A stretch of DNA of 64,000 nucleotides from Lysobacterales bacterium (GCA_002632325.1 NSJK01000001.1:234405-298404); one strand, 5' to 3'; shown: positions 9,434 through 18,662, counted from the first letter of the stretch. The notes: generated by a model from the letters alone, not told the origin. Made by a program: numbers and translations.

Positions 9434-9727
9434 ATGACGAAATCCGAGCTGATCGAGGCGCTCGCACTGCGGCAGAAGCACCTGGCTCCCAATGACGTCG
9501 AATTGGCGGTCAAGAGCGTGCTCGAGCAGATGAGCCATTCGCTTTCGGTGGGCGAGCGCATCGAGATTCGCGGTTTCGGCAGTTTCTCGCTGCATTTCCG
9601 TCCCGCGCGCATGGGCCGCAATCCCAAGACCGGCGAATCGGTTGCCTTGCCGGGCAAGCATGTGCCGCATTTCAAGCCGGGCAAGGAACTTCGCGAGCGC
9701 GTCAACGGCGACGCCGACGAAGAATGA
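9434..9727 (+). CDS. ihfB: Integration host factor subunit beta
   Basis: This 97-residue HU/IHF-family DNA-bending protein pairs with IhfA. The frame [14 protein letters not shown] and the DNA-binding arm [20 protein letters not shown] with [19 protein letters not shown] identify the beta subunit. The ATG at 9434 gives the usual length (E. coli 94). Three in-frame ATGs lie just upstream but would add residues the family lacks. Location after rpsA is conserved. Confidence 0.94.
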   Translation: MTKSELIEALALRQKHLAPNDVELAVKSVLEQMSHSLSVGERIEIRGFGSFSLHFRPARMGRNPKTGESVALPGKHVPHFKPGKELRERVNGDADEE

Positions 9728-9960
9728 GCCGTGCTCGTGCTGGCGCCCGAGCTTGCGCCGGATGATCGAATGCCGGGCACGAACGGCTATGATCGACCCG
9801 ATTCCCCTGTCCGCGATCCGTCCATGGGTCAGCCTGCCCATAGCTGCGTCTCCAGCCTTGTCGAACTGGCTTGCATCACGCGCCGGCCAGTGGTCTGCGA
9901 CCTGCGCAGCCGGTTCGACGCCACGCGACTGACGGCATTCGCGAGCACAAGGATCACACC

Positions 9961-11139
9961 GTGCTGAATCAATTGCTGCCTCTGTTGTTCCTGTTGCTGC
10001 CGGTGGCGGCGCTGTCGGGCTGGATACTCGGACGGCGACGCAGCGAGCGTACTTCGGGCGCGCGAGTCAGCGAGCTGTCGAGCAATTACTTCCGCGGCCT
10101 CAACTACCTGCTCAATGAACAGCAGGACAAGGCGATCGAGCTGTTTCTCAAGCTCGCCGAAATCAACCGCGACACCGTCGAGACTCATCTCGCTCTGGGC
10201 AATCTGTTTCGGCGTCGCGGCGAAGTCGATCGCGCGATTCGCGTGCATCAGAACCTGATTGCGCGGCCCAATCTGAGTGACGAAGAAAAAACCATCGCCT
10301 TGCTCGAGCTCGGCGAGGATTACATGCGCGCGGGCCTGCTCGACCGCGCCGAAACGCTGTTTGCCGATCTGGTGGCGATGGAAGCGCTGGCGCCTTCGGC
10401 ACTGCGCCACTTGATCGCGATCTACCAGCATGAACGCGACTGGGACAAGGCGATCGAGCACGCGCGGCGGCTCGAACGCCTCAGTGGCGAATCGCAGGCG
10501 ATGATGATCGCGCAGTTCCATTGCGAGCTGGCCGAGCAGGCGCGGGCAGCCAACGATCGCGAGGGCGCGCGCGCGCAGGTCGCAAATGCTTTCGCGGTGA
10601 AAGACGATTGTGTGCGCGCCTGCATGATCCTCGGTCATCTCGAAAGCGGCGAGGGCAATCCTGCAGCAGCGATCGAGGCGTTCGAGCGCGTGGCCCAGCT
10701 CGATCTCGACTACCTGCCCGAAATCCTGTCGCCGCTGCTCGATTGCTACGCCCGCACGCAGCAGATGCAGCGGGCCGAGCAGTTCCTGCTGCGCACGATC
10801 GAGCGTCACCGCGGCGTCACGCCGGTGCTCGCCTTGGCGCGCCTGTATGCGAGCACGCGCGGCGAAGACAGGGCGGTTGAGTTTCTCAATGACAGTCTGC
10901 GCCAGCGTCCCTCGGTACGCGCGCTGATGGCCTTGATCGACATGAACCTGCGCCAGGTCGGCGACGATGCGCGCGGCAATTATCTGATCCTGCGCGATCT
11001 CACCCAGCAGTTGATCGAAGGCAAGGCCCTGTATCGCTGCAATCGCTGCGGCTTCGGTGCCAAGGCGCATCACTGGCAATGCCCGAGCTGCAAGAGCTGG
11101 GGCACGGTGCGGCCGATCCACGGCGCTGCAGGCGAGTAG
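9961..11139 (+). CDS. lapB: Lipopolysaccharide assembly protein B (TPR and rubredoxin-like)
   Basis: LapB (YciM) helps control LpxC turnover and LPS assembly in enterobacteria. The 392-residue protein has an N-terminal membrane anchor (LLPLLFLLLPVAALSGWILG), about nine TPR-like helical pairs and a C-terminal rubredoxin-like metal knuckle, CNRCGFG with CPSCKSW. The GTG at 9961 follows AAGGAT and gives a length close to E. coli LapB (389). The usual neighbour lapA is not seen in the 233-nt gap after ihfB. Confidence 0.92.
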   Translation: MLNQLLPLLFLLLPVAALSGWILGRRRSERTSGARVSELSSNYFRGLNYLLNEQQDKAIELFLKLAEINRDTVETHLALGNLFRRRGEVDRAIRVHQNLIARPNLSDEEKTIALLELGEDYMRAGLLDRAETLFADLVAMEALAPSALRHLIAIYQHERDWDKAIEHARRLERLSGESQAMMIAQFHCELAEQARAANDREGARAQVANAFAVKDDCVRACMILGHLESGEGNPAAAIEAFERVAQLDLDYLPEILSPLLDCYARTQQMQRAEQFLLRTIERHRGVTPVLALARLYASTRGEDRAVEFLNDSLRQRPSVRALMALIDMNLRQVGDDARGNYLILRDLTQQLIEGKALYRCNRCGFGAKAHHWQCPSCKSWGTVRPIHGAAGE

Positions 11140-11142
11140 CCC

Positions 11143-12219
11143 GTGGCGCCAGCACCTTGGCCCGTGTTCGCGTTGCTCGCCGCCTGCGCGCTGCTGTCGG
11201 CCTCGCTGTCTGCGCTTGCGATCGGCTACGCGCATCGGCGCCGTCTGTTCGACTTGCCCGGCCGCCGGCGTTCGCATGCGCAGGCCACGCCGCGCGGTGG
11301 CGGTATCGGCATCGTCGTCTGCGTGATCGCGGCAAGTCTCGTGTTCTGGCCGAATCGCGTTGAGGCAGCGGCCTTGGCCTCGGCGCTGGCCTTGGTCGGA
11401 CTGGTCGGCTGGATCGACGATCACCGCGGCTTGGCTGCGCGCTGGCGGTTGCTCGCGCATGCCCTCGCAGCGGGCATCCTGCTCGTGGCGTTCAGGTCCG
11501 ATCTGAGCGAGCGCGCAGCCGATTGGCTCGCGTTCGCGGGGGTCGAGCCGAATGCCGCGCTCGGCACACTGGCATTGCTGCTGATCGGTGTCTGGCTGGT
11601 GTGGTCGGTCAACCTGCACAATTTCATGGATGGGATCGACGGCATTCTCGCCATGCAGGCACTGTTCGTGTTCGCGGTTGCGGTGGTCGCCTTTGCGCAT
11701 GCCGGCACCCCGCCTGAGGCCATCGGCAGCGCCGTATGTCTGGCCGCAACCTGTGGTTTCCTGCCGTTCAATTTTCCGCGCGCGCGGGTGTTCATGGGCG
11801 ATGTCGGCAGTGGCGTGCTCGGCCTCTTGCTTGGCCTGATCCTGCTCGGTCTGAGCCTGCATCCACGCCTTGCTGCCGGCAGCGGTCTGGTTGCCGGATC
11901 CGCCTTCCTCATCGATGCCACCTGTACCTTGTTGATGCGCATCGCCCACGGGCGGCGTTGGTATAGTGCGCACCGCGAACATCTCTACCAATGGCTGGTT
12001 CGCATTGGTTTTTCCCACGCGCGCGTGGTTGCGTTCTACATGGGATGGAACTTGCTGATCGTGATGCCGACACTGTGGTGGATCAACCGAGCGGATGCGC
12101 AAGACCATGGCGGCCTTGTCACCGCGGCGTTGCTCGTGCTCGGTGTGGTCGCTTGGCATTGCGGCAAGCGTTGGTGCCTGAAAGTTGCAGGCCTGGAGTC
12201 GAGCCGTGCAGCCGCGTAG
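11143..12219 (+). CDS. Polyprenyl-phosphate sugar-1-phosphate transferase (MraY/WecA family)
   Basis: This 358-residue integral membrane enzyme transfers a sugar-1-phosphate, probably GlcNAc-1-P or a related sugar, from UDP to undecaprenyl phosphate to start O-antigen or capsule units. Visible marks are RSHAQATPRGGGIGIVV, the Mg-binding IDDHRG, the NFMDGIDGILAMQ motif and the basic loop GRRWYSAHREHLYQWL, with about ten hydrophobic segments. The start is GTG 11143, 3 nt after lapB. It overlaps the next gene by 14 nt. That gene makes modified UDP-sugars, so the pair likely supplies and loads the first sugar. Confidence 0.88.
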   Translation: MAPAPWPVFALLAACALLSASLSALAIGYAHRRRLFDLPGRRRSHAQATPRGGGIGIVVCVIAASLVFWPNRVEAAALASALALVGLVGWIDDHRGLAARWRLLAHALAAGILLVAFRSDLSERAADWLAFAGVEPNAALGTLALLLIGVWLVWSVNLHNFMDGIDGILAMQALFVFAVAVVAFAHAGTPPEAIGSAVCLAATCGFLPFNFPRARVFMGDVGSGVLGLLLGLILLGLSLHPRLAAGSGLVAGSAFLIDATCTLLMRIAHGRRWYSAHREHLYQWLVRIGFSHARVVAFYMGWNLLIVMPTLWWINRADAQDHGGLVTAALLVLGVVAWHCGKRWCLKVAGLESSRAAA

Positions 12220-14083
12220 AGCAATTGCGCGCATTCATCCGCGACTGGCCGTGGTCGCGCATGACCTCGTCATGGTCTGGTTGGCCTGGACTGCGGTCAA
12301 TGCCTTGCGTTGGTCGCTCGAAGCCGACGGTGGGTCGGTGGCCCTGTTCACCGTGCAGGATGCGTTGGTGGTCGCTGCACAAGCGCTGGTGTTCTGGTGG
12401 ACGGGCCTGTATCGCGGGCTGTGGCGCTTCGCGAGCACGCCCGACATGTGGAACATCCTGCGCGCCTGCGTCGCTGGCGCGATCGCCGTCACGATCACGC
12501 TCTTTCTCTACAACCGCCTCCAACAAGTGCCGCGCACGGTTCTGGTGGTCTATCCGTTCGTCCTGGCGATCCTGCTGGCCCTGCCGCGTCTGGCCTACCG
12601 CTACTGGAAGGACAGCCGCCTCGATCTGGCGCGCGTGCCCAGCGAGCGCGTGCTCGTGCTCGGCGCGGGCAAGGCCGGCGAAGCGCTGGTGCGCGACTTG
12701 CGCCGCGAACGGCGTTACCTGCCGGTCGGATTCCTCGATGACGATCGCAGCCTGCGCGGCGCGCGCGTGCATGGCGTTCCGGTACTCGGCCCGCTCGATC
12801 AATTGCCGAACGTGGCGCGCGAAACCGCGGCGGAAATGATCGTCATCGCGATTCCTTCCGCGAACAAGGCACAGATGCGCCGCGCGGTGGATCTGTGCGA
12901 GGAAGCGCGCTTGCCGTTCCGCACCGTGCCGCGCCTCGAAGATGTGGTCGCCGGCCGCTCCGCGTTCAACGAGCTGAAGGAAGTCGCGATCGACGACCTG
13001 CTCGGGCGCGAGCAGGTGCAGCTCGACTGGACCGCGATTCGCACGCGCCTGTCCGGACGGCGCGTGCTCATCACCGGCGGTGGCGGCTCGATCGGCTCGG
13101 AACTGTGCCGGCAGGTCGCACGGCTGGGCGTCGAGTCGCTGACCGTGTTCGACCAGTCCGAATACAACCTCTACGCGATCGAGCAGCAGTTGCGGCGCGA
13201 CTACCCGGATCTCTTGCTGCAGGTTGTGCTGGGTGATTGTCGCGACGAGCGGGCCTGCGAACGGGTGTTCGTCCAATCTCGCCCGCAGATCGTGTTTCAC
13301 GCCGCGGCCTACAAACATGTGCCGTTGTTGCAGGCGCAGGTGCGCGAGGCGTTTCGCAACAACGTGCTTGGCACGCGCATGGTCGCGCAGGCTGCCGATC
13401 GCTTCGGCGTCGACAGCTTCGTGTTGATTTCCACCGACAAGGCGGTCAATCCAACCAGTGTGATGGGCGCCTGCAAGCGCGTTGCGGAACTGTTCTGCCA
13501 GACCTTCGCAAGGGAGTCGCGCACGCGCTTCATGACGGTGCGTTTCGGCAACGTGCTCGACTCGGCCGGCTCGGTCGTGCCACTGTTTCGCGAACAGATC
13601 CGCAGCGGCGGGCCGGTGACGGTCACGCATCCGGAAATCACGCGCTATTTCATGACCATTCCCGAGGCCTGCCAGTTGATCCTGCAGGCCTCGGTGCTCG
13701 GACACGGCGGCGAGATCTTCGCGCTCGACATGGGCGAGCCGGTGAAGATCCGTGATCTGGCCGAGCAGATGATCCGGCTTGCCGGGCACCAATCCGAAGG
13801 CGAGATCGCGATCGTCTACACCGGCCTGCGTCCGGGTGAAAAACTGTTCGAGGAACTGTTCCATCCGCAGGAGCGCTACAGCCAGACCGCGCACGCCAAG
13901 ATCTTCCTCGCCCAGCCGCGCGCGATGTCCTGGACGCTGCTGGAAACCCAGCTTGCGCAGGCCGAAGTCGCAGCGCGGGATTTCGACGAGGAAGCGCTGC
14001 GGCGTATCCTCGAGCAACTGTTGCCCGAATTCGTTGCCGCACAGGCAGCGGAAAACAATGTCATTCCCCTTCGTTCCGCCTGA
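12206..14083 (+). CDS. Membrane nucleoside-diphosphate-sugar 4,6-dehydratase (WbpM/PglF/CapD family)
   Basis: This 625-residue protein is expected to dehydrate UDP-GlcNAc at C4/C6 for synthesis of rare amino sugars. The N-terminus has about four transmembrane segments, followed by a first Rossmann-like domain (VLVLGAGKAGEALVRDL near residue 150) and the catalytic short-chain dehydrogenase domain beginning TGGGGSIGSELCRQV near residue 290. The catalytic region STDKAVNPTSVMGACKR has Met in place of the usual Tyr, the SMK triad of the WbpM type. The GTG at 12206 follows GGAG with 8-nt spacing and overlaps the preceding transferase. Confidence 0.9.
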   Translation: MQPRRAIARIHPRLAVVAHDLVMVWLAWTAVNALRWSLEADGGSVALFTVQDALVVAAQALVFWWTGLYRGLWRFASTPDMWNILRACVAGAIAVTITLFLYNRLQQVPRTVLVVYPFVLAILLALPRLAYRYWKDSRLDLARVPSERVLVLGAGKAGEALVRDLRRERRYLPVGFLDDDRSLRGARVHGVPVLGPLDQLPNVARETAAEMIVIAIPSANKAQMRRAVDLCEEARLPFRTVPRLEDVVAGRSAFNELKEVAIDDLLGREQVQLDWTAIRTRLSGRRVLITGGGGSIGSELCRQVARLGVESLTVFDQSEYNLYAIEQQLRRDYPDLLLQVVLGDCRDERACERVFVQSRPQIVFHAAAYKHVPLLQAQVREAFRNNVLGTRMVAQAADRFGVDSFVLISTDKAVNPTSVMGACKRVAELFCQTFARESRTRFMTVRFGNVLDSAGSVVPLFREQIRSGGPVTVTHPEITRYFMTIPEACQLILQASVLGHGGEIFALDMGEPVKIRDLAEQMIRLAGHQSEGEIAIVYTGLRPGEKLFEELFHPQERYSQTAHAKIFLAQPRAMSWTLLETQLAQAEVAARDFDEEALRRILEQLLPEFVAAQAAENNVIPLRSA

Positions 14084-14098
14084 GATCCGGATCCCTTC

Positions 14099-14980
14099 AT
14101 GAGCCAACGTTTGCGCAAGGTCGTATTTCCCGTGGCTGGCCTCGGCACGCGTTTCCTGCCCGCCACCAAGGTCGTGGCCAAGGAGATGTTGCCGGTGCTG
14201 GATCGGCCGCTGATCCAGTACGCGGTCGATGAAGCGGTCGATGCCGGCGCCGACACCCTGGTGTTCGTGACCAATCGCTACAAGCATGCGATTGCCGACT
14301 ATTTCGACAAGGCCTACGAGCTCGAAAGCAAGCTCGCGCAGTCGGGCAAGAAGGAACTGCTGGCGATGGTGCAGGGCACCTTGCCCAAGCACGTGCGCTG
14401 CGTGTTCGTGACCCAGCCCGAGGCGCTCGGACTCGGTCATGCCGTGCTCTGCGCCAAGCCTGTGGTGGGTGACGAGCCTTTCGGTGTGGTGCTCGCTGAT
14501 GACTTGATCTGGAATGGCGCCGGTGCGGGCGCGCTGCGCCAGATGGCCGAACTGTCGGCACGCGAGAATGGCGCCGGCGTGATCGCGGTCGAGGAAGTGC
14601 CGCATGCGCAAACCGACAAGTACGGCATCGTCGATGCCAGTCCCTTGTCCGAGCGTGCCGCCAAGATCAATCTCGTGGTCGAGAAGCCCAAGCCCGAAGT
14701 CGCGCCATCCAACCTCGCGATCGTCGGCCGCTACGTGCTGCCGGGTCGGATTTTCGATCTGCTGGAAACCACCAAGCCCGGTGCGGGCGGCGAGATCCAG
14801 CTCACCGATGCGATCGAAAGTCTGCTCGGCGAGCGATCCGTGCTTGCCTATCGCTTCGAAGGCACACGCTTCGACTGCGGCAACAAACTCGGTCTGGTCA
14901 AGGCAACGCTGGCGATGGCGCTGGCCGACCCTCAGATCGGTGCGGCGACACGCGAACTGGTCAAGAACTCGTGCGCATGA
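14099..14980 (+). CDS. galU: UTP-glucose-1-phosphate uridylyltransferase
   Basis: This 293-residue enzyme makes UDP-glucose for surface polysaccharides. The signature GLGTRFLPATKVVAKEMLPV at the N-terminus and VEKPKPEVAPSNLAIVGRYV mark the GalU family. It closes the polysaccharide group after the 4,6-dehydratase (15-nt gap). Its stop overlaps the ATG of the next small gene (ATGA). Confidence 0.95.
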   Translation: MSQRLRKVVFPVAGLGTRFLPATKVVAKEMLPVLDRPLIQYAVDEAVDAGADTLVFVTNRYKHAIADYFDKAYELESKLAQSGKKELLAMVQGTLPKHVRCVFVTQPEALGLGHAVLCAKPVVGDEPFGVVLADDLIWNGAGAGALRQMAELSARENGAGVIAVEEVPHAQTDKYGIVDASPLSERAAKINLVVEKPKPEVAPSNLAIVGRYVLPGRIFDLLETTKPGAGGEIQLTDAIESLLGERSVLAYRFEGTRFDCGNKLGLVKATLAMALADPQIGAATRELVKNSCA

Positions 14981-15474
14981 GCCGTCTGCTGCTTCTGCTG
15001 CTGACGAGCCTGTGTTCGTTCTCGGCGCAGGCCGCCGATTCGGTTGCGGTTGAGCGTTTCGAGCGCCTCAAGGAGCTTGCGGTCGGCGCGTGGCAGGGCA
15101 CGACCGACGGTGGTGGGAGCGTGCGTGTGGAGTATCGGACGATCTCGCGCGGCAGCGTGCTGGTTGAAGTCTGGCAACCGGGCACGCGCGCCGAGACCAT
15201 GACGGTCTTCCATCGTGATGGGGAGCGTGTGATCGCAACGCATTACTGTGCGCAAGGCAACCAGCCACGACTCGTATTGGCTGAGAGATCCAGCAAAACC
15301 TTCGCGTTCGAGTATCTGGATGCGACCAATCTGGTAGAAGGCGCTTCGCACTTGCACGGACTCGTGTTGGCGCCTGTTGCCGAGGGCGGTCTGCAGCGCG
15401 ACGAAACCTATCGCGGTGCATCGGGTGATGAAACCAGTCATCTGCGCCTGCGTCGTGTCGCGGACAAGCCCTGA
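14977..15474 (+). CDS. Hypothetical secreted protein
   Basis: This 165-residue protein has a clear signal peptide (MSRLLLLLLTSLCSFSAQA, cleavage after AQA near residue 19) and a soluble, beta-rich domain that begins VERFERLKELAVGAWQG. The GAW(Q/E)G motif resembles small lipocalin-like domains found in many secreted proteins of unknown role. It is translationally coupled to galU (ATGA). Function is not recognised. Confidence 0.72.
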   Translation: MSRLLLLLLTSLCSFSAQAADSVAVERFERLKELAVGAWQGTTDGGGSVRVEYRTISRGSVLVEVWQPGTRAETMTVFHRDGERVIATHYCAQGNQPRLVLAERSSKTFAFEYLDATNLVEGASHLHGLVLAPVAEGGLQRDETYRGASGDETSHLRLRRVADKP

Positions 15475-15481
15475 GGGCGAC

Positions 15482-16648
15482 GTGGATCTCAGCTACATCC
15501 TCAACCATCTTGGCGAAGACCGCGAGCGCTATTTCGGCGCCGTGGTGCCGCCGATCATGCAGTCCTCGATCTTCGCGTTTCCGACGGTCGAGGCGATGCG
15601 CGCGGGCTTTGCCGACGAGTACGGCGAGCACCTGTACACACGCGGCAACAATCCGACCGTGGCGATCCTGCGCAAGAAAATCGCCGCGCTCGAAGGTGCC
15701 GGAGATTGCCTGATGTTCGGCAGTGGCGCGGCAGCAATGGCTGCAGGCGTGGTTGCCAACGTCGCCGCGGGTGATCACGTCGTCTGCGTGGCCAAGCCCT
15801 ACAGCTGGACGCGCGCCTTGTTGCGCGATCTGCTGGCGCGCTTGGGCGTGCGCACGAGTTTCATCGACGGCACGCATGAGGACAATTTCGCGGCAGCGAT
15901 CGAGGACAGGACGCGCCTGATCGTGCTCGAAAGCCCGAATTCGATGACCTTCGAGCAGCAGGATCTGGCGAGCGTGGCGCAATTGGCGCGTGCGCGCGGG
16001 ATCCGCACGATCTGCGACAACAGTTACGCCACGCCGCTCAACCAGTCACCGCTCGCGCTCGGTGTCGATCTGGTGGTGCATTCGGCGACCAAGTACCTCA
16101 ACGGCCACAGCGATGTGGTCGCCGGCGCGCTGTGCGGCAGCGAGGAATTGTTGCGTGCGGTGTTCAAGGGGCCGTACATGACGCTCGGCGCGATCCTCGC
16201 GCCGCACGATGCCTGGCTCATGTTGCGCGGCTTGCGCACCTTGCCGATCCGGTTGCGGCAGATTGCCACCACCACGGTCGAAGTGCTTGCGTTTCTGCAA
16301 GGCCATCCGCGGGTGCGCAAGCTCTACAGTCCGCATGCCGATGGCAATCCGCAGTTCGCGCTCACGCAGGCGCAGTTGCGCGGCGCGAGCGGGCTCATCA
16401 CGATCGAACTCGATGTGGACGAGGTCGCTGCGGTCGAGCGCTTCTGCAACGCGCTGCAACGTTTCCTGATGACGGTGTCGTGGGGCGGTTACGAGTCGCT
16501 GGCGATGCCGGTGTGCGCGGTGTTTCCGCGTGCGACACCGATGTCGGGGCCGGTCGGGCCGAATCTGCGTCTGGTGCGCCTGTCGATCGGACTCGAGGAT
16601 GCGGATGTCCTCATCGCCGATCTCGAGCAGGCCTTGCGAAAGATCTGA
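15482..16648 (+). CDS. metC: Cystathionine beta-lyase (Cys/Met metabolism PLP enzyme)
   Basis: This 388-residue member of the Cys/Met PLP family probably cleaves cystathionine to homocysteine. Marks are LYTRGNNPTVAILRKKIAALEG, FGSGAAAMAAGV and the PLP lysine in HSATKYLNGHSDVVAGALCG (Lys204). The GTG at 15482 follows GAGGG with 4-nt spacing, just after the previous gene's stop. Related gamma-lyases or synthases cannot be fully excluded. Confidence 0.82.
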   Translation: MDLSYILNHLGEDRERYFGAVVPPIMQSSIFAFPTVEAMRAGFADEYGEHLYTRGNNPTVAILRKKIAALEGAGDCLMFGSGAAAMAAGVVANVAAGDHVVCVAKPYSWTRALLRDLLARLGVRTSFIDGTHEDNFAAAIEDRTRLIVLESPNSMTFEQQDLASVAQLARARGIRTICDNSYATPLNQSPLALGVDLVVHSATKYLNGHSDVVAGALCGSEELLRAVFKGPYMTLGAILAPHDAWLMLRGLRTLPIRLRQIATTTVEVLAFLQGHPRVRKLYSPHADGNPQFALTQAQLRGASGLITIELDVDEVAAVERFCNALQRFLMTVSWGGYESLAMPVCAVFPRATPMSGPVGPNLRLVRLSIGLEDADVLIADLEQALRKI

Positions 16649-16652
16649 AGCC

Positions 16653-17078
16653 TCAGCCGAGCACGGCGACGAGGCGCCAGGCAACCAGCGCAAAGCCGAC
16701 CGTGAGCACGAGGAGCACCACGGCGGTCAGGCGCAGGCGCAGCGCCATGGACTGCACCGCTTCTCCATGCAGGATGCGGTGATCGCGCAGCAGACGCATG
16801 CCTTGCGGCGGCCAGCGCCGATCGCGCACGGCCGAGCGCGCCAGATGCCAGCAGTAGGCCGCGAGGCTGAGCAGGCACACGCCACTGAGCAGGACCGTGA
16901 TCGCTGTCCACAGGCGGATCTGCTGGAGCGCTTGTTGGGTCGAGAGCGTCATCGCGGTGCCGCGCATCCAGTGCTGGATCGCGAACAGGGCGGCGACGGC
17001 GACGACCACGGCAATGACGAGCACGGCGATTGTCTGTCGCCGGTAACGCGGATCGGCGCGCTGGATTTCTTCATTCAT
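16653..17078 (-). CDS. Hypothetical membrane protein, three TM segments
   Basis: This 141-residue protein has hydrophobic segments at about residues 17-37, 62-84 and 118-138, and a charged loop between the second and third. No family is recognised. It converges with metC (4-nt gap between stops). The ATG at 17078 is chosen because the open sequence upstream lacks hydrophobic or coding character. Confidence 0.62.
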   Translation of the reverse strand: MNEEIQRADPRYRRQTIAVLVIAVVVAVAALFAIQHWMRGTAMTLSTQQALQQIRLWTAITVLLSGVCLLSLAAYCWHLARSAVRDRRWPPQGMRLLRDHRILHGEAVQSMALRLRLTAVVLLVLTVGFALVAWRLVAVLG

Positions 17079-17178
17079 GCCGGATCGAATCCACAACAGG
17101 GGTCGGCAAGATGATAGGCAGCTTGCTGCATGTGGGGGAGGCCGTTCGTCGCACAAACGCTGCGCCGGTCGTGACTGC

Positions 17179-17184
17179 TATGCT
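17179..17184 (+). promoter_or_regulatory. Possible extended -10 (TGC-TATGCT) before lipoprotein gene
   Basis: TATGCT, preceded by TGC as in extended -10 promoters, ends 6 nt before the ATG of the following gene. That spacing predicts a transcript starting at or next to the start codon. No convincing -35 was seen. Confidence 0.3.
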
Positions 17185-17190
17185 TGGCCG

Positions 17191-18096
17191 ATGAAACGAT
17201 TTGTCATTGCTTGCGTGCTCGCCGCCGTGCTGGGTGGATGCCAGACCTTTGCGCCGCGCGCTGCGCGCCCGGTCGGTGCGGCCGTCCCGTCTGCGGGTGT
17301 GTTCGACAACCACGAACAGGTCTGGGCCGCGGGCGAGAACGCATCGCCAGTTGCCGCACCGCATCTGCGGGTGACCATCCTGCCGACCGACAAGCGCGAC
17401 TGGACGCTCTGGCAGGTGCATCTGGATGGCACTCAGACCAGCGATGCGATCTGGGCCATGCGCGAGGAGGTCGGCGCCCATGCCGGTCTTGAGCCACATC
17501 GTTCCCTGGTTGCTGCGCCCGGCATGGGCAAGGCCTTCGATCCCGCGCAGTGGGCGCCGCTCGATGCCTGCGCCTTGCGGGCGGACACGTCAGGTCATGG
17601 CTACCGCGGCGATGCAGCCAGCTGCATGGTGCTCGCTCCCGGTGTCGGCGCGCAGATGGCCTTGTTGCCGCTGGCAATCGAGCAGTCGGGCGAGTGGCTG
17701 CATGTACGGCTGATGTCCGATCAGGCACGAGGCGCAGATGCGCGCGAGGACCTGCGCCGCGTGCAGGAGTTCTCGGGCTGGGTAGCGATCAACGGCGCCG
17801 GAGCGAAGGCCACCGCGGAGAACCGCGATTGGCACATGGATCGCAAGATCCGCGTCGAGAATGAAGGTGGGCGCTATCGCCTGCATTGGCGCGATGGCAG
17901 TGCCAGCGGTTATACGCTCGGGCTCGATCGACTCACCTATCGCGACGGCAACGTCCCCGTGCTCAAGCTGTCGCTGATCGAGGATGCGAGCGGTCAGGTG
18001 CTTGCCTATGCCTGGGCCAATCCCGAGGCGACGCGCATCGGCCTCAACCTCGGTTGGGTCCAGATCGGGCTCGACCGGGCAACGCCGGCGCCTTGA
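17191..18096 (+). CDS. Lipoprotein, possibly CpcT/CpeT-like fold
   Basis: This 301-residue protein has a lipoprotein signal peptide ending VLGGCQ (Cys17), so it is probably outer-membrane anchored. The mature part contains FDNHEQVWAAG, WQVHLDGTQTSDAIWAMR and a later GLDRLTYRDG region. The arrangement resembles the CpcT/CpeT beta-barrel family known as chromophore lyases in cyanobacteria, whose role in non-photosynthetic bacteria is unclear. That assignment is tentative and from memory of the pattern. It stands alone, followed by a hairpin array. Confidence 0.66.
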   Translation: MKRFVIACVLAAVLGGCQTFAPRAARPVGAAVPSAGVFDNHEQVWAAGENASPVAAPHLRVTILPTDKRDWTLWQVHLDGTQTSDAIWAMREEVGAHAGLEPHRSLVAAPGMGKAFDPAQWAPLDACALRADTSGHGYRGDAASCMVLAPGVGAQMALLPLAIEQSGEWLHVRLMSDQARGADAREDLRRVQEFSGWVAINGAGAKATAENRDWHMDRKIRVENEGGRYRLHWRDGSASGYTLGLDRLTYRDGNVPVLKLSLIEDASGQVLAYAWANPEATRIGLNLGWVQIGLDRATPAP

Positions 18097-18122
18097 ATGC
18101 CGGCGCGGCCACTTAACAGGGG

Positions 18123-18277
18123 GCTGAAAAAGTCCATCCTGGACTTCTTCAGCTCGACGAGTCCGGTACATGCCCGGACTCGTCTCCGACGAATCAATCA
18201 CGTGCGTGATCGATTCGCGTGCAGTGCATCCCTGCACTGCGATATCAGGCTGCTGAAAAGGGTTTTTCAGCAGCCTG
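18123..18277. repeat. Array of five consecutive hairpins in intergenic DNA
   Basis: Five inverted repeats follow each other over 155 nt: 18123-18153 (14-bp stem, one mismatch, TCC loop), 18156-18184 (perfect 11-bp GACGAGTCCGG stem), 18191-18216 (12-bp stem, one mismatch), 18221-18240 (perfect 8-bp GCAGTGCA stem) and 18246-18277 (perfect 14-bp CAGGCTGCTGAAAA stem). The first and last share GCTGAAAA. The short open frame through it (18097-18306) looks fortuitous. It may be a dispersed REP-like or MITE-like element, or a structured RNA that also ends transcription of the lipoprotein gene. Confidence 0.8.
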
Positions 18278-18326
18278 TCAAGGGCCGCAGGTGGCGGGCA
18301 CGGTGATGACAGGCTTGGAGCCGGTG

Positions 18327-18659
18327 ATGGAGCAGATCAGCTGGAGCGACTTCGAGAAGGTGCTGCTGGTGGCTGGCACGGTGCTGCGGGTCGAGCCGTT
18401 TCCGCAGGCGCGCAGTCCGGCATGGAAGATCTGGGCCGACTTCGGACCTTACGGTGAGAAGAAGACGAGCGCGCAGGTGGTGAGCCTGTACACGCCCGAA
18501 CAGCTCGTCGGGCGTCAGATCGTGGGCGTGATCAACTTTCCCGAGAAACAAATCGGCCCATTCCGTTCGCAATTCTTGCTCACCGGATTCCCCACTGCCG
18601 AAGGCGTGGTGCTGACCACGATCGAACGGCGCGTGCCCGATGGCACGCGCATGGCGTGA
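18327..18659 (+). CDS. csaA: CsaA-like tRNA-binding-domain protein
   Basis: This 110-residue OB-fold protein matches B. subtilis CsaA, an export-related chaperone of the MetRS-beta tRNA-binding fold. The conserved order [16 protein letters not shown], then [20 protein letters not shown] and [17 protein letters not shown] is diagnostic. The ATG at 18327 has GGAG 7 nt upstream and gives the family length. An ATG at 18306 would add seven residues. The 5' side borders the hairpin array. Confidence 0.88.
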   Translation: MEQISWSDFEKVLLVAGTVLRVEPFPQARSPAWKIWADFGPYGEKKTSAQVVSLYTPEQLVGRQIVGVINFPEKQIGPFRSQFLLTGFPTAEGVVLTTIERRVPDGTRMA

Positions 18660-18662
18660 ATC

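Noticed and set aside
9728..9960. Search for lapA or another small gene between ihfB and lapB
   Set aside because: No frame has the two-TM pattern of LapA. A TATGAT at 9788-9793 may be a lapB promoter but lacks a -35.
9829..14611. Two long minus-strand open frames (801 and 830 codons) opposite lapB to galU
   Set aside because: The plus-strand products are recognisable and coupled. The antisense frames lack domains and show the same GC-shadow composition.
18097..18306. 69-codon frame through the hairpin array
   Set aside because: Its whole length is made of inverted repeats, it has no ribosome site and no domain. It is a by-product of the repeat.
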